Shown here piece after piece: positions 50,903 through 58,792 of a stretch of 64,000 nt of DNA. The notes under the pieces are model-generated. The model was not told the DNA's origin. It worked only from the letters and a program-made list of their open reading frames with translations, and did not search any database. The translations under genes were made by a program, and so were the position numbers. How positions within the stretch are numbered: position 1 is the stretch's first letter; the number at the start of each line of letters is the position of its first letter. Origin of the DNA: Streptomyces sp. NBC_01255 (GTDB lineage: Bacteria; Actinomycetota; Actinomycetes; Streptomycetales; Streptomycetaceae); contig NZ_CP108474.1 of the NCBI RefSeq assembly GCF_036226445.1, forward strand, positions 2,542,001 through 2,606,000, written 5' to 3'.

Positions 50903-52255
50903 TCAGAACCCGCCGCCGCCGTCGAATCCGCCGCCTCCGCCGAAGTCGCCGCCGCCGAAGCCGCCACCCGAGCCGAAGTCGCCGCCGGAGAAGTCGCCGC
51001 TGGAGAAGTCGCCACCGGAGAAGTCGCCGCCCTCGAATTCGCCGCCGCCGTACTCGGAGGCGTACGCCGGGGTGGCGAGCGCGGAGCCGAGCATGGTGCC
51101 CACGAGGAGGCCGGGGAGGAGGCCGCCGCCGAAGTAGCCGCCGGCCCAGGGGCCGTAGGCGGGGCCCGCCTCCCAGTAGGGGCGGCGGCCCGAGTCCGTG
51201 TCGACCGTGCGGGCGAGGGGGTCGAGCCCGTCGTCGAGGCGCGCGGCGTCGGCGGCGCAGACCGGGACCTGGCGGGCGGCGCTGCCGGCGGGCCTCCACT
51301 CACGGTCCTCGGTGGAGAGCCCGTGGCGCGGGTCGAAGAAGCAGGGGGGCCGCCGCTCGGGCAGCGGGCGGGACTCGCGGCGGGCGGCCAGGAGGGCGAG
51401 GGAGAAGCGGCCGTCGTCCAGGGCCTGGGTGACCGGGCGGACGTCGTGCGGGTGAGCCGCGGAGCCCATCAGGGACTTGGCTTTGTCGTACGAGTCGAGG
51501 GCGCGTTCGTAGTCGTCTCGCTTGGCGTCGTCGGCGCCGGGCTCGGCGGGGTGGAAGTCGAGGCGTTCGAGCTCCTCGCCGAAGGCGGTGATGTCCTCGT
51601 CGACGACGACCCGCAGCTTGTCGAGGGCCGCCCGCTCCTCGGCCTCCTTGCGGAGCCTCTTGCGGCGGACGACGGCGTAGGCGGCTCCGCCGCTCACGGC
51701 GACGACCGCGCCGAGGGTGACGAGTCCGGCGACGGGGACCCCGGAGTCAGCGCCGACGGCGCCCCAGGTGGAGGGGGCGGAGCCGCGGATGGTGGGGAGG
51801 GCCTGGTCGGCGAAGTTGTTGAGCTCGGTGGCCGCGTCGACGCCGGGCTGGCGGACGGAGGTGACGAGGTTCTGCACGGCCCGCTCCGAGATGACGGAGG
51901 CGTCGGCCTTCGCGTCGAAGCCGTCGCCGAGGCGGATCGCGTACAGGCCGCTGACGCCGGTCTGGGTGCGCAGGATCTGGAAGAGGTCCTCCGGCGGGTA
52001 CTCGGCGGTCGCCGGCAGGACGGCCATGAAGAGCGGCTTGTCCGCGTCCTTGATCTTCTGGGCGAGGGCGTCCGCGTCGGCCTGCGAGAGCTGGTCGGCG
52101 GCGCCCGGGTCGACGTACACCGGGCCCTGCTTCAGGGCGGCGGCCGCGTCGGGTATCCCCGCGGCCCTGGCGCCCACGGAGGGGGCCAGGGCCAGGAGCA
52201 GCAGGAGTATCAGCCCGGCGAGGGCCGACAGTGCGGAAAGCGACCTGGTCCTCAT
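50903..52255 (-). CDS. TPM-like secreted membrane protein with Gly/Phe/Asp repeat tail
   Basis: A 450-residue protein with an N-terminal signal sequence (SALSALAGLILLLLLALAPSVGARA), an extracellular TPM/YgcG-like region (~35-165), a transmembrane helix at ~172-195 (VAGLVTLGAVVAVSGGAAYAVV), a charged coiled-coil-like segment (RRKRLRKEAEERAALDKLR), and a C-terminal tail with GGDFSGGDFSSGDFSGGDF repeats and glycine runs. Function is unknown; YgcG-type tails are low-complexity and probably disordered. It lies 137 bp upstream of the hot-dog gene on the same strand. Confidence 0.75.
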   Translation of the reverse strand: MRTRSLSALSALAGLILLLLLALAPSVGARAAGIPDAAAALKQGPVYVDPGAADQLSQADADALAQKIKDADKPLFMAVLPATAEYPPEDLFQILRTQTGVSGLYAIRLGDGFDAKADASVISERAVQNLVTSVRQPGVDAATELNNFADQALPTIRGSAPSTWGAVGADSGVPVAGLVTLGAVVAVSGGAAYAVVRRKRLRKEAEERAALDKLRVVVDEDITAFGEELERLDFHPAEPGADDAKRDDYERALDSYDKAKSLMGSAAHPHDVRPVTQALDDGRFSLALLAARRESRPLPERRPPCFFDPRHGLSTEDREWRPAGSAARQVPVCAADAARLDDGLDPLARTVDTDSGRRPYWEAGPAYGPWAGGYFGGGLLPGLLVGTMLGSALATPAYASEYGGGEFEGGDFSGGDFSSGDFSGGDFGSGGGFGGGDFGGGGGFDGGGGF

Positions 52256-52351
52256 GTATCGAAGTTACCCGAATGGCCCCAAACAAGACATAGGTGGCCG
52301 ATTCGGTTTGCCAGGTGGACGGCCCGGTCTGCTCGGCGGGGTCGGTCCGGT

Positions 52352-53983
52352 CTACTCGGCGGGGTCGATCCCGGCCCGCAGCAGCCCGTACGTGAAGGCG
52401 TCCTCCAGGGCCTGCCAGGAGGCCGCGATCACGTTCTCGCCGACGCCGACCGTGGCCCACTCGCCGTTGCCGTCGCTGGTCGTGATCAGGACCCGGGTCG
52501 TGGACTCGGTGCCGTGGCGGCCCTCCAGGATGCGGACCTTGTAGTCGACCAGCTCGAACTTGGCGAGCTGCGGGTAGATCCGCTCCAGGGCCACCCGCAT
52601 CGCCAGGTCGAGGGCGTTGACCGGGCCGTTGCCCTCGGCGGTGGCGACGATCCGCTCGCCCTTGGCCCAGAGCTTCACGGTGGCCTCGTTGGCGTGGATG
52701 CCGTCGGGGCGGTCCTCGACGATCGCGCGCCAGGACTCCGTACGGAAGTAGCGGCGGGCCCGGCCCTCGGCCTCCTCGCGGAGCAGCAGCTCGAAGGAGG
52801 CGTCGGCGGCCTCGTACGTGTAGCCCTGGAGCTCGCGCTCCTTGACCCGCTCGACGACGCGGGCGACGAGCGCGCGGTCGTCGCCCAGGTCGACGCCGAG
52901 CTCCTTGCCCTTGAGCTCGATCGAGGCGCGGCCGGCCATGTCGGAGACGAGCATCCGCATGGTGTTGCCGACGAGCTCGGGGTCGATGTGCTGGTAGAGG
53001 TCGGGGTCGACCTTGATGGCGGAGGCGTGGAGCCCGGCCTTGTGCGCGAAGGCGGAGACGCCGACGTACGGCTGGTGCGTGGAGGGCGTGAGGTTGACGA
53101 CCTCGGCGATGGCGTGCGAGATCCGGGTCATCTCGGCGAGGGCGCCCTCGGGGAGGACCTTCTTGCCGTACTTGAGCTCCAGGGCCGCGACGACGGGGAA
53201 GAGGTTGGCGTTGCCGACCCGCTCGCCGTAGCCGTTGGCGGTGCACTGCACGTGGGTGGCGCCCGCGTCGACGGCGGCGAGGGTGTTGGCGACGGCGCAG
53301 CCGGTGTCGTCCTGGGCGTGGATGCCGAGGCGGGCGCCGGTGTCGGCGAGGACGGTGGAGACCACGGCCTGGATCTGGGCAGGGAGCATGCCGCCGTTGG
53401 TGTCGCAGAGGATGACGACGTCGGCGCCGGACTCGTGCGCGGCGCGGACCACGGCCTTGGCGTAGTCGGGGTTGGCCTTGTAGCCGTCGAAGAAGTGCTC
53501 GCAGTCGACGAAGACGCGGCGGCCCTGGGCGGTCAGGTAGGAGACGGTGTCGCGGACCATCTCCAGGTTCTCGTCGAGGGTGGTGCGCAGGGCGAGCTCG
53601 ACGTGCCGGTCGTGGGACTTGGCGACGAGGGTGATCACCGGGGCGCCGGAGTCGAGCAGCGCCTTGACCTGCGGGTCCTCGGCGGCGTTGCCGCCGGCCC
53701 GGCGGGTCGCGCCGAAGGCCACGAGCTGCGCGTTCTTGAACGCGATCTCCTGGCGGGCGCGGGCGAAGAACTCCGTGTCGCGCGGGTTGGCGCCGGGCCA
53801 GCCGCCCTCGATGAAGCCCACGCCGAAGTCGTCGAGGTGGCGCGCGATGGTCAGCTTGTCGGCGACGGTGAGGTTGATGCCCTCCCGCTGCGCTCCGTCG
53901 CGCAGCGTGGTGTCGAAGACGTGGAAGCTGTCGTCGACATGGCGGTCGTCGAGGCGCGGGCTCTCGCCGTTCTCCGTGGTCAT
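52352..53983 (-). CDS. cimA: (R)-citramalate synthase
   Basis: Condenses pyruvate and acetyl-CoA to citramalate, a threonine-independent route to 2-oxobutyrate and isoleucine. The 543-residue protein is a DRE-TIM metallolyase: DTTLRDGAQ begins at D24, FVDCEHFFDGYKAN and ILCDTNGG carry metal ligands, and GIHAQDDTGCAVANT and CTANGYGERVGNANL complete the barrel. The C-terminal regulatory domain (~400-543, LVDYKVRILEGRHGTESTTRVLI) is the LeuA-type dimer domain. The ATG at 53983 is taken over an upstream ATG; AGGAG lies 11 bases away. ilvE, in the same amino-acid family, lies 9 kb on. Confidence 0.92.
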   Translation of the reverse strand: MTTENGESPRLDDRHVDDSFHVFDTTLRDGAQREGINLTVADKLTIARHLDDFGVGFIEGGWPGANPRDTEFFARARQEIAFKNAQLVAFGATRRAGGNAAEDPQVKALLDSGAPVITLVAKSHDRHVELALRTTLDENLEMVRDTVSYLTAQGRRVFVDCEHFFDGYKANPDYAKAVVRAAHESGADVVILCDTNGGMLPAQIQAVVSTVLADTGARLGIHAQDDTGCAVANTLAAVDAGATHVQCTANGYGERVGNANLFPVVAALELKYGKKVLPEGALAEMTRISHAIAEVVNLTPSTHQPYVGVSAFAHKAGLHASAIKVDPDLYQHIDPELVGNTMRMLVSDMAGRASIELKGKELGVDLGDDRALVARVVERVKERELQGYTYEAADASFELLLREEAEGRARRYFRTESWRAIVEDRPDGIHANEATVKLWAKGERIVATAEGNGPVNALDLAMRVALERIYPQLAKFELVDYKVRILEGRHGTESTTRVLITTSDGNGEWATVGVGENVIAASWQALEDAFTYGLLRAGIDPAE

Positions 53984-54090
53984 GACTGTGATGGCTCCTG
54001 TCGGATGTGGCTCCGGAAGGTCTGGATCCACTTGCCCCCATTCTCACGCGCTGTCCGCTTCCGGCGTGGGTGGGGCCGGAAAACGAAAAA

Positions 54091-54112
54091 ACCCCTCGCG
54101 GGTGCGAGAGGT
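54091..54112 (-). terminator. intrinsic terminator upstream of cimA
   Basis: On the minus strand ACCTCTCGC pairs with GCGAGGGGT (one mismatch), followed by a TTTTTT tract, rare in this genome. It stops read-through from the MHS transporter gene into cimA. Confidence 0.85.
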
Positions 54113-54266
54113 CTGCGCGCGGGTCTGAGGCACGGTGTCCACTGCCGCGGGGGATGTGCCGCGGAATCAGTGGCCACTGCGGACCGGCGCGCTGCTGCCG
54201 ATAATCATCGTGGTAGCAAGCACGCCGGAAGTCTGACACAGGTGTGGGGCCGCCGGGACGGCGGTC

Positions 54267-55607
54267 TCACGATACGGGCAGCTGATCTCGTTTCTGGCCG
54301 GGCAGGGTGCCGGGGCCGCCGGAGCCGGAGGCGCCGACCCGGCCCAGGTCGATGTCGCGGGTCTCCCGCATGACGAGATAGACGACCAGCGAGACGGCCG
54401 CGCAGCCCGCCACGTACCAGGAGAAGCCGGACTCGATCCCCGCGTTCTTGAACCACAGCGCCACGTACTCGGCGGTGCCGCCGAAGAGGGCGTTGGCGAC
54501 GGCGTACGGGAGGGCGACGCCGAGGGCACGGATGCCGGTCGGGAAGAGCTCGGCCTTCACACAGGCGTTGATGGAGGTGTAGCCGGTGACGACGAGCAGC
54601 GCGAGCAGGGAGAGGCCGAGGGCCGGCCAGAAGGAGCCCGCGTGCTTGAGCATCGCCAGGATCGGCACGCTGAGGAGGGTGGAGCCGATCGCGAAGGTGA
54701 TGAGGAGCGGGCGGCGGCCGATCCGGTCGGACAGCGCGCCGGCCAGCGGCTGGAGGCAGGCGAAGACGATGAGGGCGCAGAAGGAGACCAGGGTCGCGGT
54801 CTGCTTGGGCAGCCCTGCGGAGTTGGAGAGGTACTTGGTGAGGTACGTGGTGTACGTGTAGTAGGCCACGGTCCCGCCCATGGTGAGGGCGACGACGAGG
54901 AAGGCCTCGCGCCGGTGCCCCCAGAGCGCCTTGAGGGTGCCCTGCTCGCCGGCGGCCACCCCGTCGCCCGCGCTCTCCTCGTACACGTCCGTCTCCAGCA
55001 TCGTGCGGCGCAGGTAGAAGACGACGGCCGCACCGAGGGCGCCGATGACGAACGGGATGCGCCAGCCCCAGCTGTGCAGGGCCTCGCTGGACATCGTCTG
55101 CTGGAGCACGATCAGCAGGCCGAGGCCGAGGACCTGGCCCGCGGTCATCGACACGTACTGGAAGCTGGAGGCGAAGCCGCGGTGCTCCGGCGCGGAGGCC
55201 TCCGTGAGGTAGGTGGCGCTGGCGGCGTACTCGCCGCCGACGGAGAGCCCCTGGAGGAGGCGGGCGATCAGGAGGACCGCCGCGCCGCCGTAGCCGGCGA
55301 CGGCGTAGGTGGGGGCCACGGCGATCAGGAGCGCCGAGGCGGACATGAGGGTGACGGTGAGGGTGAGCGCCGCCTTGCGGCCCTTGCGGTCGCCGACCCG
55401 GCCGAGGAGCCAGCCGCCGACGGGCCGCATGAAGAAGCCGACGGCGAAGATGCCGGCGGTGTTCATGAGTTTCGCGGTGTCGTTCCCCTCGGGGAAGAAG
55501 GATCCCGCGAAGTAGGTGGCGAAGCTCGCGTACACGAACCAGTCGAACCATTCGACCATGTTGCCGGCGGAGCCGACCCAGATCTTCTTCCAGTGCTCTC
55601 GTCCCAT
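54267..55607 (-). CDS. MHS-family (MFS) organic-acid:proton symporter
   Basis: A 446-residue membrane protein with 12 predicted helices. Diagnostic motifs are GNMVEWFDWFVYASFATYFA at TM1, GWLLGRVGDRKGRK between TM2 and TM3 (MFS motif A), and RLLQGLSVGGEYAAS in TM4. This is the metabolite:H+ symporter group, which includes alpha-ketoglutarate, proline/betaine, shikimate and citrate carriers; the substrate cannot be told. A TetR gene begins 75 bp upstream of its start and points the same way, so local control is likely. Confidence 0.87.
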   Translation of the reverse strand: MGREHWKKIWVGSAGNMVEWFDWFVYASFATYFAGSFFPEGNDTAKLMNTAGIFAVGFFMRPVGGWLLGRVGDRKGRKAALTLTVTLMSASALLIAVAPTYAVAGYGGAAVLLIARLLQGLSVGGEYAASATYLTEASAPEHRGFASSFQYVSMTAGQVLGLGLLIVLQQTMSSEALHSWGWRIPFVIGALGAAVVFYLRRTMLETDVYEESAGDGVAAGEQGTLKALWGHRREAFLVVALTMGGTVAYYTYTTYLTKYLSNSAGLPKQTATLVSFCALIVFACLQPLAGALSDRIGRRPLLITFAIGSTLLSVPILAMLKHAGSFWPALGLSLLALLVVTGYTSINACVKAELFPTGIRALGVALPYAVANALFGGTAEYVALWFKNAGIESGFSWYVAGCAAVSLVVYLVMRETRDIDLGRVGASGSGGPGTLPGQKRDQLPVS

Positions 55608-55682
55608 GGACCGGAACCGTGCCGGAGGTCACGCACGCCCAACAAGGCTGTAGCGCACAACGATCCTGTGTACTTGCGTGCG

Positions 55683-56315
55683 TTACGGTCGCGGCAGCAG
55701 GTCCTGCTCGATGAACTCCCGTACGTGGGCGAGGACTTGCTCCCGGCCCGTGCCCGGGATCCCGACGGCCACATGCACACTGAAGCCGTCGAGCAAAGCC
55801 CTCGTACGGGTGGCGAACCGGTCCGGGTCGACCGCCCGGAACTCCCCCCGCGAGACCCCTTCGGCGAGGATCGCGACCAGGTCCCGGTGCCAGGCCCACT
55901 CGATGGCGGCCTGCCGGGCGCGGGCGTCGTCGTCGGCGTTCGGCGAGCGGTTCCAGACCTCCAGCCACAGGGTCCAGTGCGGGTCGCGCGGGCCCTTGGG
56001 CACGTACACGTCGACGTACCCGTCGAGCCGCTCGCGCGCGGTCCCGGGCCGGGCGAGCAGCGCGCTCCGCGCGGCGCCGAGCCGCCCCTCGCTCCACTCC
56101 AGGGTCTGGAGCAGCAGCTCGTCCTTGGTGCGGAAGTAGTAGAGCAGGTGCCCGCTGCTCATCCCGACCTGCCGCCCGAGCCCGGCCATGGTGAGCCCGT
56201 CGAGCCCGCGCTCGGCGATGGTGTCCATCGCCGCGGCGAGCACGTCCTCGCGGGGCGGGGCGGCCTGGTTGCGGCGGCGGGGAGGGGGTGGGGTCGGGTC
56301 GCTGCTCTGACTCAC
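55683..56315 (-). CDS. TetR-family regulator
   Basis: A 210-residue protein. A proline-rich N-terminal stretch (PTPPPPRRR) precedes the HTH (REDVLAAAMDTIAERGLDGLTMAGLGRQVGMSSGHLLYYFRTKDELLLQ), and the C-terminal half resembles the BetI-type ligand domain (WTLWLEVWNRSPNADDDARARQ). The neighbour downstream is the MHS transporter, its most likely target. The sigma-factor stop lies 9 bp upstream on the same strand, so read-through from it is possible. Confidence 0.87.
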   Translation of the reverse strand: MSQSSDPTPPPPRRRNQAAPPREDVLAAAMDTIAERGLDGLTMAGLGRQVGMSSGHLLYYFRTKDELLLQTLEWSEGRLGAARSALLARPGTARERLDGYVDVYVPKGPRDPHWTLWLEVWNRSPNADDDARARQAAIEWAWHRDLVAILAEGVSRGEFRAVDPDRFATRTRALLDGFSVHVAVGIPGTGREQVLAHVREFIEQDLLPRP

Positions 56316-56324
56316 CCGTATGTT

Positions 56325-57272
56325 CTACAGGATGGCCCCGTCGGGGCCGGTCCGGGCCCTGTCGGGTCGGCTCCCGGTCCACGCGCGGAGCTTCTCCGGG
56401 TTGCGGACCGCCCAGATGCGGGTGACGCGGTCGCCGTCGAGCTCGAACGCGGCCACGGTCACGGTCACCCCGGTGTGCTGGGCGACGAGCCCGGGCAGGC
56501 CGTTGACCGTCCGCTCCAGGAGCCTCAGCCCCGGGGCCTTGTCGGCGATGTGGATCAGGTACGCGGCGATCTGCTCGGCGCCCTCGACCGGGTGCAGGAC
56601 GGTGCCGACCAGGCCGCCGCCGTCGGAGACCATCGCGGCGTCGGGGTCGAGGAGGCCGACGAGGGCCTCGATGTCCCGGGCCTCCCACGCCTCCTTGAAG
56701 TGCCGCACCAGACCGGCCTGCCCCGGCGAAGGAGCCGTCGGCGCCGCCGGGACCCGCGCGGCGCCGACGCGCCGACGGGCCGAGGTCGCCAGCTGGCGGC
56801 AGGCGGCGGGCGTCCGCCCGATGATCTCGGCGATCTCCGCGAAGGGGTAGCGGAAGACGTCGTGGAGGACGAACGCCACGCGCTCGGCCGGCGTCATCGA
56901 CTCCAGGACGACGAGGAAGGCCATGCTCACCGACTCGTCCAGGGTGATCCGGTCGGCCGGGTCGCCCCCGCCCGCCCACTCCGCGCGGTCGGGCAGCGGC
57001 TCGGGTATCCACGCCCCGACATAGCGCTCGCGCCGGGCCCGCGCCGAGCCGAGCACGTCGAGGCAGATGCGGCCGGCCACGGTCGTCAGCCAGGCGCCGG
57101 GCGACGCGATGGCCGCCTGCTCCCGCCGCGACATCGCGTACCAGCGGGTGTACGTCTCCTGTACGGCGTCCTCGGCCTCGGCCAGTGAACCGAGCAGCCG
57201 GTAGGCGAGGTTGGTGAGGTGGCGCCGCTCGCCGACGACGGCGTCCGGTTCCACCTCGGGCTGTGTGCTCAT
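56325..57272 (-). CDS. ECF41-group RNA polymerase sigma factor
   Basis: A 315-residue extracytoplasmic-function sigma factor with sigma2 (residues ~15-80) and sigma4 (~110-170) regions and a fused SnoaL-like C-terminal domain (~185-300). All three ECF41 hallmark motifs are present: the linker YVGAWIPEP (84-92), DGGG (217-220) and NPEKL (291-295). In ECF41 proteins the C-terminal domain modulates activity in place of an anti-sigma factor. The divergent membrane protein gene has a matching promoter (57315-57341), so it is a likely target. Confidence 0.9.
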   Translation of the reverse strand: MSTQPEVEPDAVVGERRHLTNLAYRLLGSLAEAEDAVQETYTRWYAMSRREQAAIASPGAWLTTVAGRICLDVLGSARARRERYVGAWIPEPLPDRAEWAGGGDPADRITLDESVSMAFLVVLESMTPAERVAFVLHDVFRYPFAEIAEIIGRTPAACRQLATSARRRVGAARVPAAPTAPSPGQAGLVRHFKEAWEARDIEALVGLLDPDAAMVSDGGGLVGTVLHPVEGAEQIAAYLIHIADKAPGLRLLERTVNGLPGLVAQHTGVTVTVAAFELDGDRVTRIWAVRNPEKLRAWTGSRPDRARTGPDGAIL

Positions 57273-57314
57273 GGTGCCGACCGCTCCCTGTTCCCCCGTG
57301 GGTCCGACACCTCG

Positions 57315-57341
57315 CCTCACATTTCGCGGGGCTGCGTCGTC
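57315..57341 (+). promoter_or_regulatory. candidate ECF41-dependent promoter
   Basis: CCTCACA (57315-57321) and CGTC (57338-57341) are exactly 16 bases apart, fitting the published ECF41 pattern TGTCACA-N16-CGTC in five of seven -35 bases and all -10 bases. It lies 56 bp upstream of the divergent gene's start. Confidence 0.55.
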
Positions 57342-57396
57342 GGACTGTCGAGAGAGTACCGATCCACCGCCGCGAGGCAGAAGAAGGGACCACATC

Positions 57397-57792
57397 ATGG
57401 CCGTACAGACGACTCCGGCACCGGGCAGGTTCACGTTCTCGCAGGTCGCGGTCGCCCTGCAGACCCTGGCCCTGTTCTTCCAGGCGGTCACCGCCGGCAT
57501 GCTGCTGTCCGGGTCCCTCGGCACGACGCTGCACGACGCCGGCTCGAAGGTGATGTACGGCGCGTCGATGCTGTACCTCGTGGCCGCGATACTGGCGTGG
57601 CGGCGGGGCGGGGGCTCCCCTCGCCCGGCCCTGTACGCCACCGGCTTCCTCGTGCTCGCCTCGGCGCAGGTGGTGCTCGGCGTCATGCACGTGCCGTCGG
57701 TCCACGTCCCCCTGGGCATCGTGATGTTCGCCCTGAGCGTCCTGGCGCTGGCCGCCACGGTGCGGACTACACGCGGGGCTGCTGCTGCGTGA
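57397..57792 (+). CDS. small integral membrane protein, likely ECF41 target
   Basis: A 131-residue protein with four predicted helices (VAVALQTLALFFQAVTAGMLL, VMYGASMLYLVAAILAW, ALYATGFLVLASAQVVLGVM, PLGIVMFALSVLALAATV). No family is recognised, though the layout resembles small DoxX-like or DUF membrane proteins. It is divergent from the ECF41 gene, behind a matching promoter. Its 3' end overlaps the convergent agmatine deiminase gene by 26 bases. Confidence 0.72.
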   Translation: MAVQTTPAPGRFTFSQVAVALQTLALFFQAVTAGMLLSGSLGTTLHDAGSKVMYGASMLYLVAAILAWRRGGGSPRPALYATGFLVLASAQVVLGVMHVPSVHVPLGIVMFALSVLALAATVRTTRGAAAA

Positions 57793-58783
57793 TGCAGTGG
57801 ATGCCGCCGCCGCCCGCGAAGATCGCCCGTGCGTCGACCAGGGTCACCGTGCGGTCCGGGAAGAGCCGGCGGAAGATCTCGGCGGCGAGTTCGTCGTGCG
57901 GGTCGTCGAAGGCGCACAGGACCACGCCGTCGTTGCACAGGTAGTGGTTGATGTAGGAGTAGTCGACCCAGTCGCCCTCCTCGTCCTTGAGGACGGTGGG
58001 GGCCGGGATCTCCACGACCTCCAGGGGGCGGCCCTGCGCGTCCGTCTGACCGCGGAGGATGCTCACGTACATCCGCGAGCGCTCGTAGTCCGGGTGGGCC
58101 GGGTCCTGCTGGCTGTGGACGAGGATCGTGCCGGGGCGGGCGAAGGCGGCGACGATGTCGACGTGGCCCTGGGTGCCGTACAGGCCGTAGTCGCCGCTGA
58201 GGCCGTGCGGGAGCCAGATGGCCTTCGTGGTGCCGAGCTTGGCGTGGATCTCGGCCTCGACCTGTGCGCGGGTCCACTCCGGATTGCGGCCCGAGCCGAG
58301 CTGGACGGTGTCGGTCAGCAGGACCGTGCCCTCGCCGTCGACGTGGATCGCGCCGCCCTCGTTGACCAGCGGGGAGGAGAGTACGGGGATCCCGGCGGCG
58401 TCCGCGACATGGCGGGCGATCTTGGAGTCGTGCTCCCAGCGGGCCCAGTCCTGGGCGCCCCAGCCGTTGAACACCCAGTCCACGGCCGCCAGTTCGGTGC
58501 CGTTCGTGACGAAGGTCGGGCCGATGTCCCGCATCCAGGCGTCGTCGAGGTCGCGCTCGACCAGCTCGATCTCCGGGCCGAGGAGTTCGGCGGCCGACTC
58601 CGTGTCGCCGGGGGCGACGACCATCGTCACCGGCTCGTAGCCGCGTACGGCCCGGGCCACGGACGCCCAGGCGGCGCGCGCCTCGGCGAGCTCCTCCTCG
58701 TTGGTGAAGGTGGGGTTGGTGCTGGGCCAGGCCATCCAGGTGCGCTCGTGCGGCATCCACTCGGCGGGCATACGGAACGTCAT
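57767..58783 (-). CDS. aguA: agmatine deiminase
   Basis: Hydrolyses agmatine to N-carbamoylputrescine and ammonia. The 338-residue guanidine-modifying enzyme has MPAEWMPHERTWMAWP at the start, DDAWMRDIGPTFV (substrate-guanidinium acids), GGAIHVDGEGT, and the C-terminal catalytic cysteine C330 in GGGGIHCITQQQP. It lies nine bases after the urease-like alpha gene, so it is probably the third gene of that operon. No N-carbamoylputrescine amidohydrolase (AguB) is present in the window. Confidence 0.93.
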   Translation of the reverse strand: MTFRMPAEWMPHERTWMAWPSTNPTFTNEEELAEARAAWASVARAVRGYEPVTMVVAPGDTESAAELLGPEIELVERDLDDAWMRDIGPTFVTNGTELAAVDWVFNGWGAQDWARWEHDSKIARHVADAAGIPVLSSPLVNEGGAIHVDGEGTVLLTDTVQLGSGRNPEWTRAQVEAEIHAKLGTTKAIWLPHGLSGDYGLYGTQGHVDIVAAFARPGTILVHSQQDPAHPDYERSRMYVSILRGQTDAQGRPLEVVEIPAPTVLKDEEGDWVDYSYINHYLCNDGVVLCAFDDPHDELAAEIFRRLFPDRTVTLVDARAIFAGGGGIHCITQQQPRV

Positions 58784-58792
58784 CGAAGAGTC

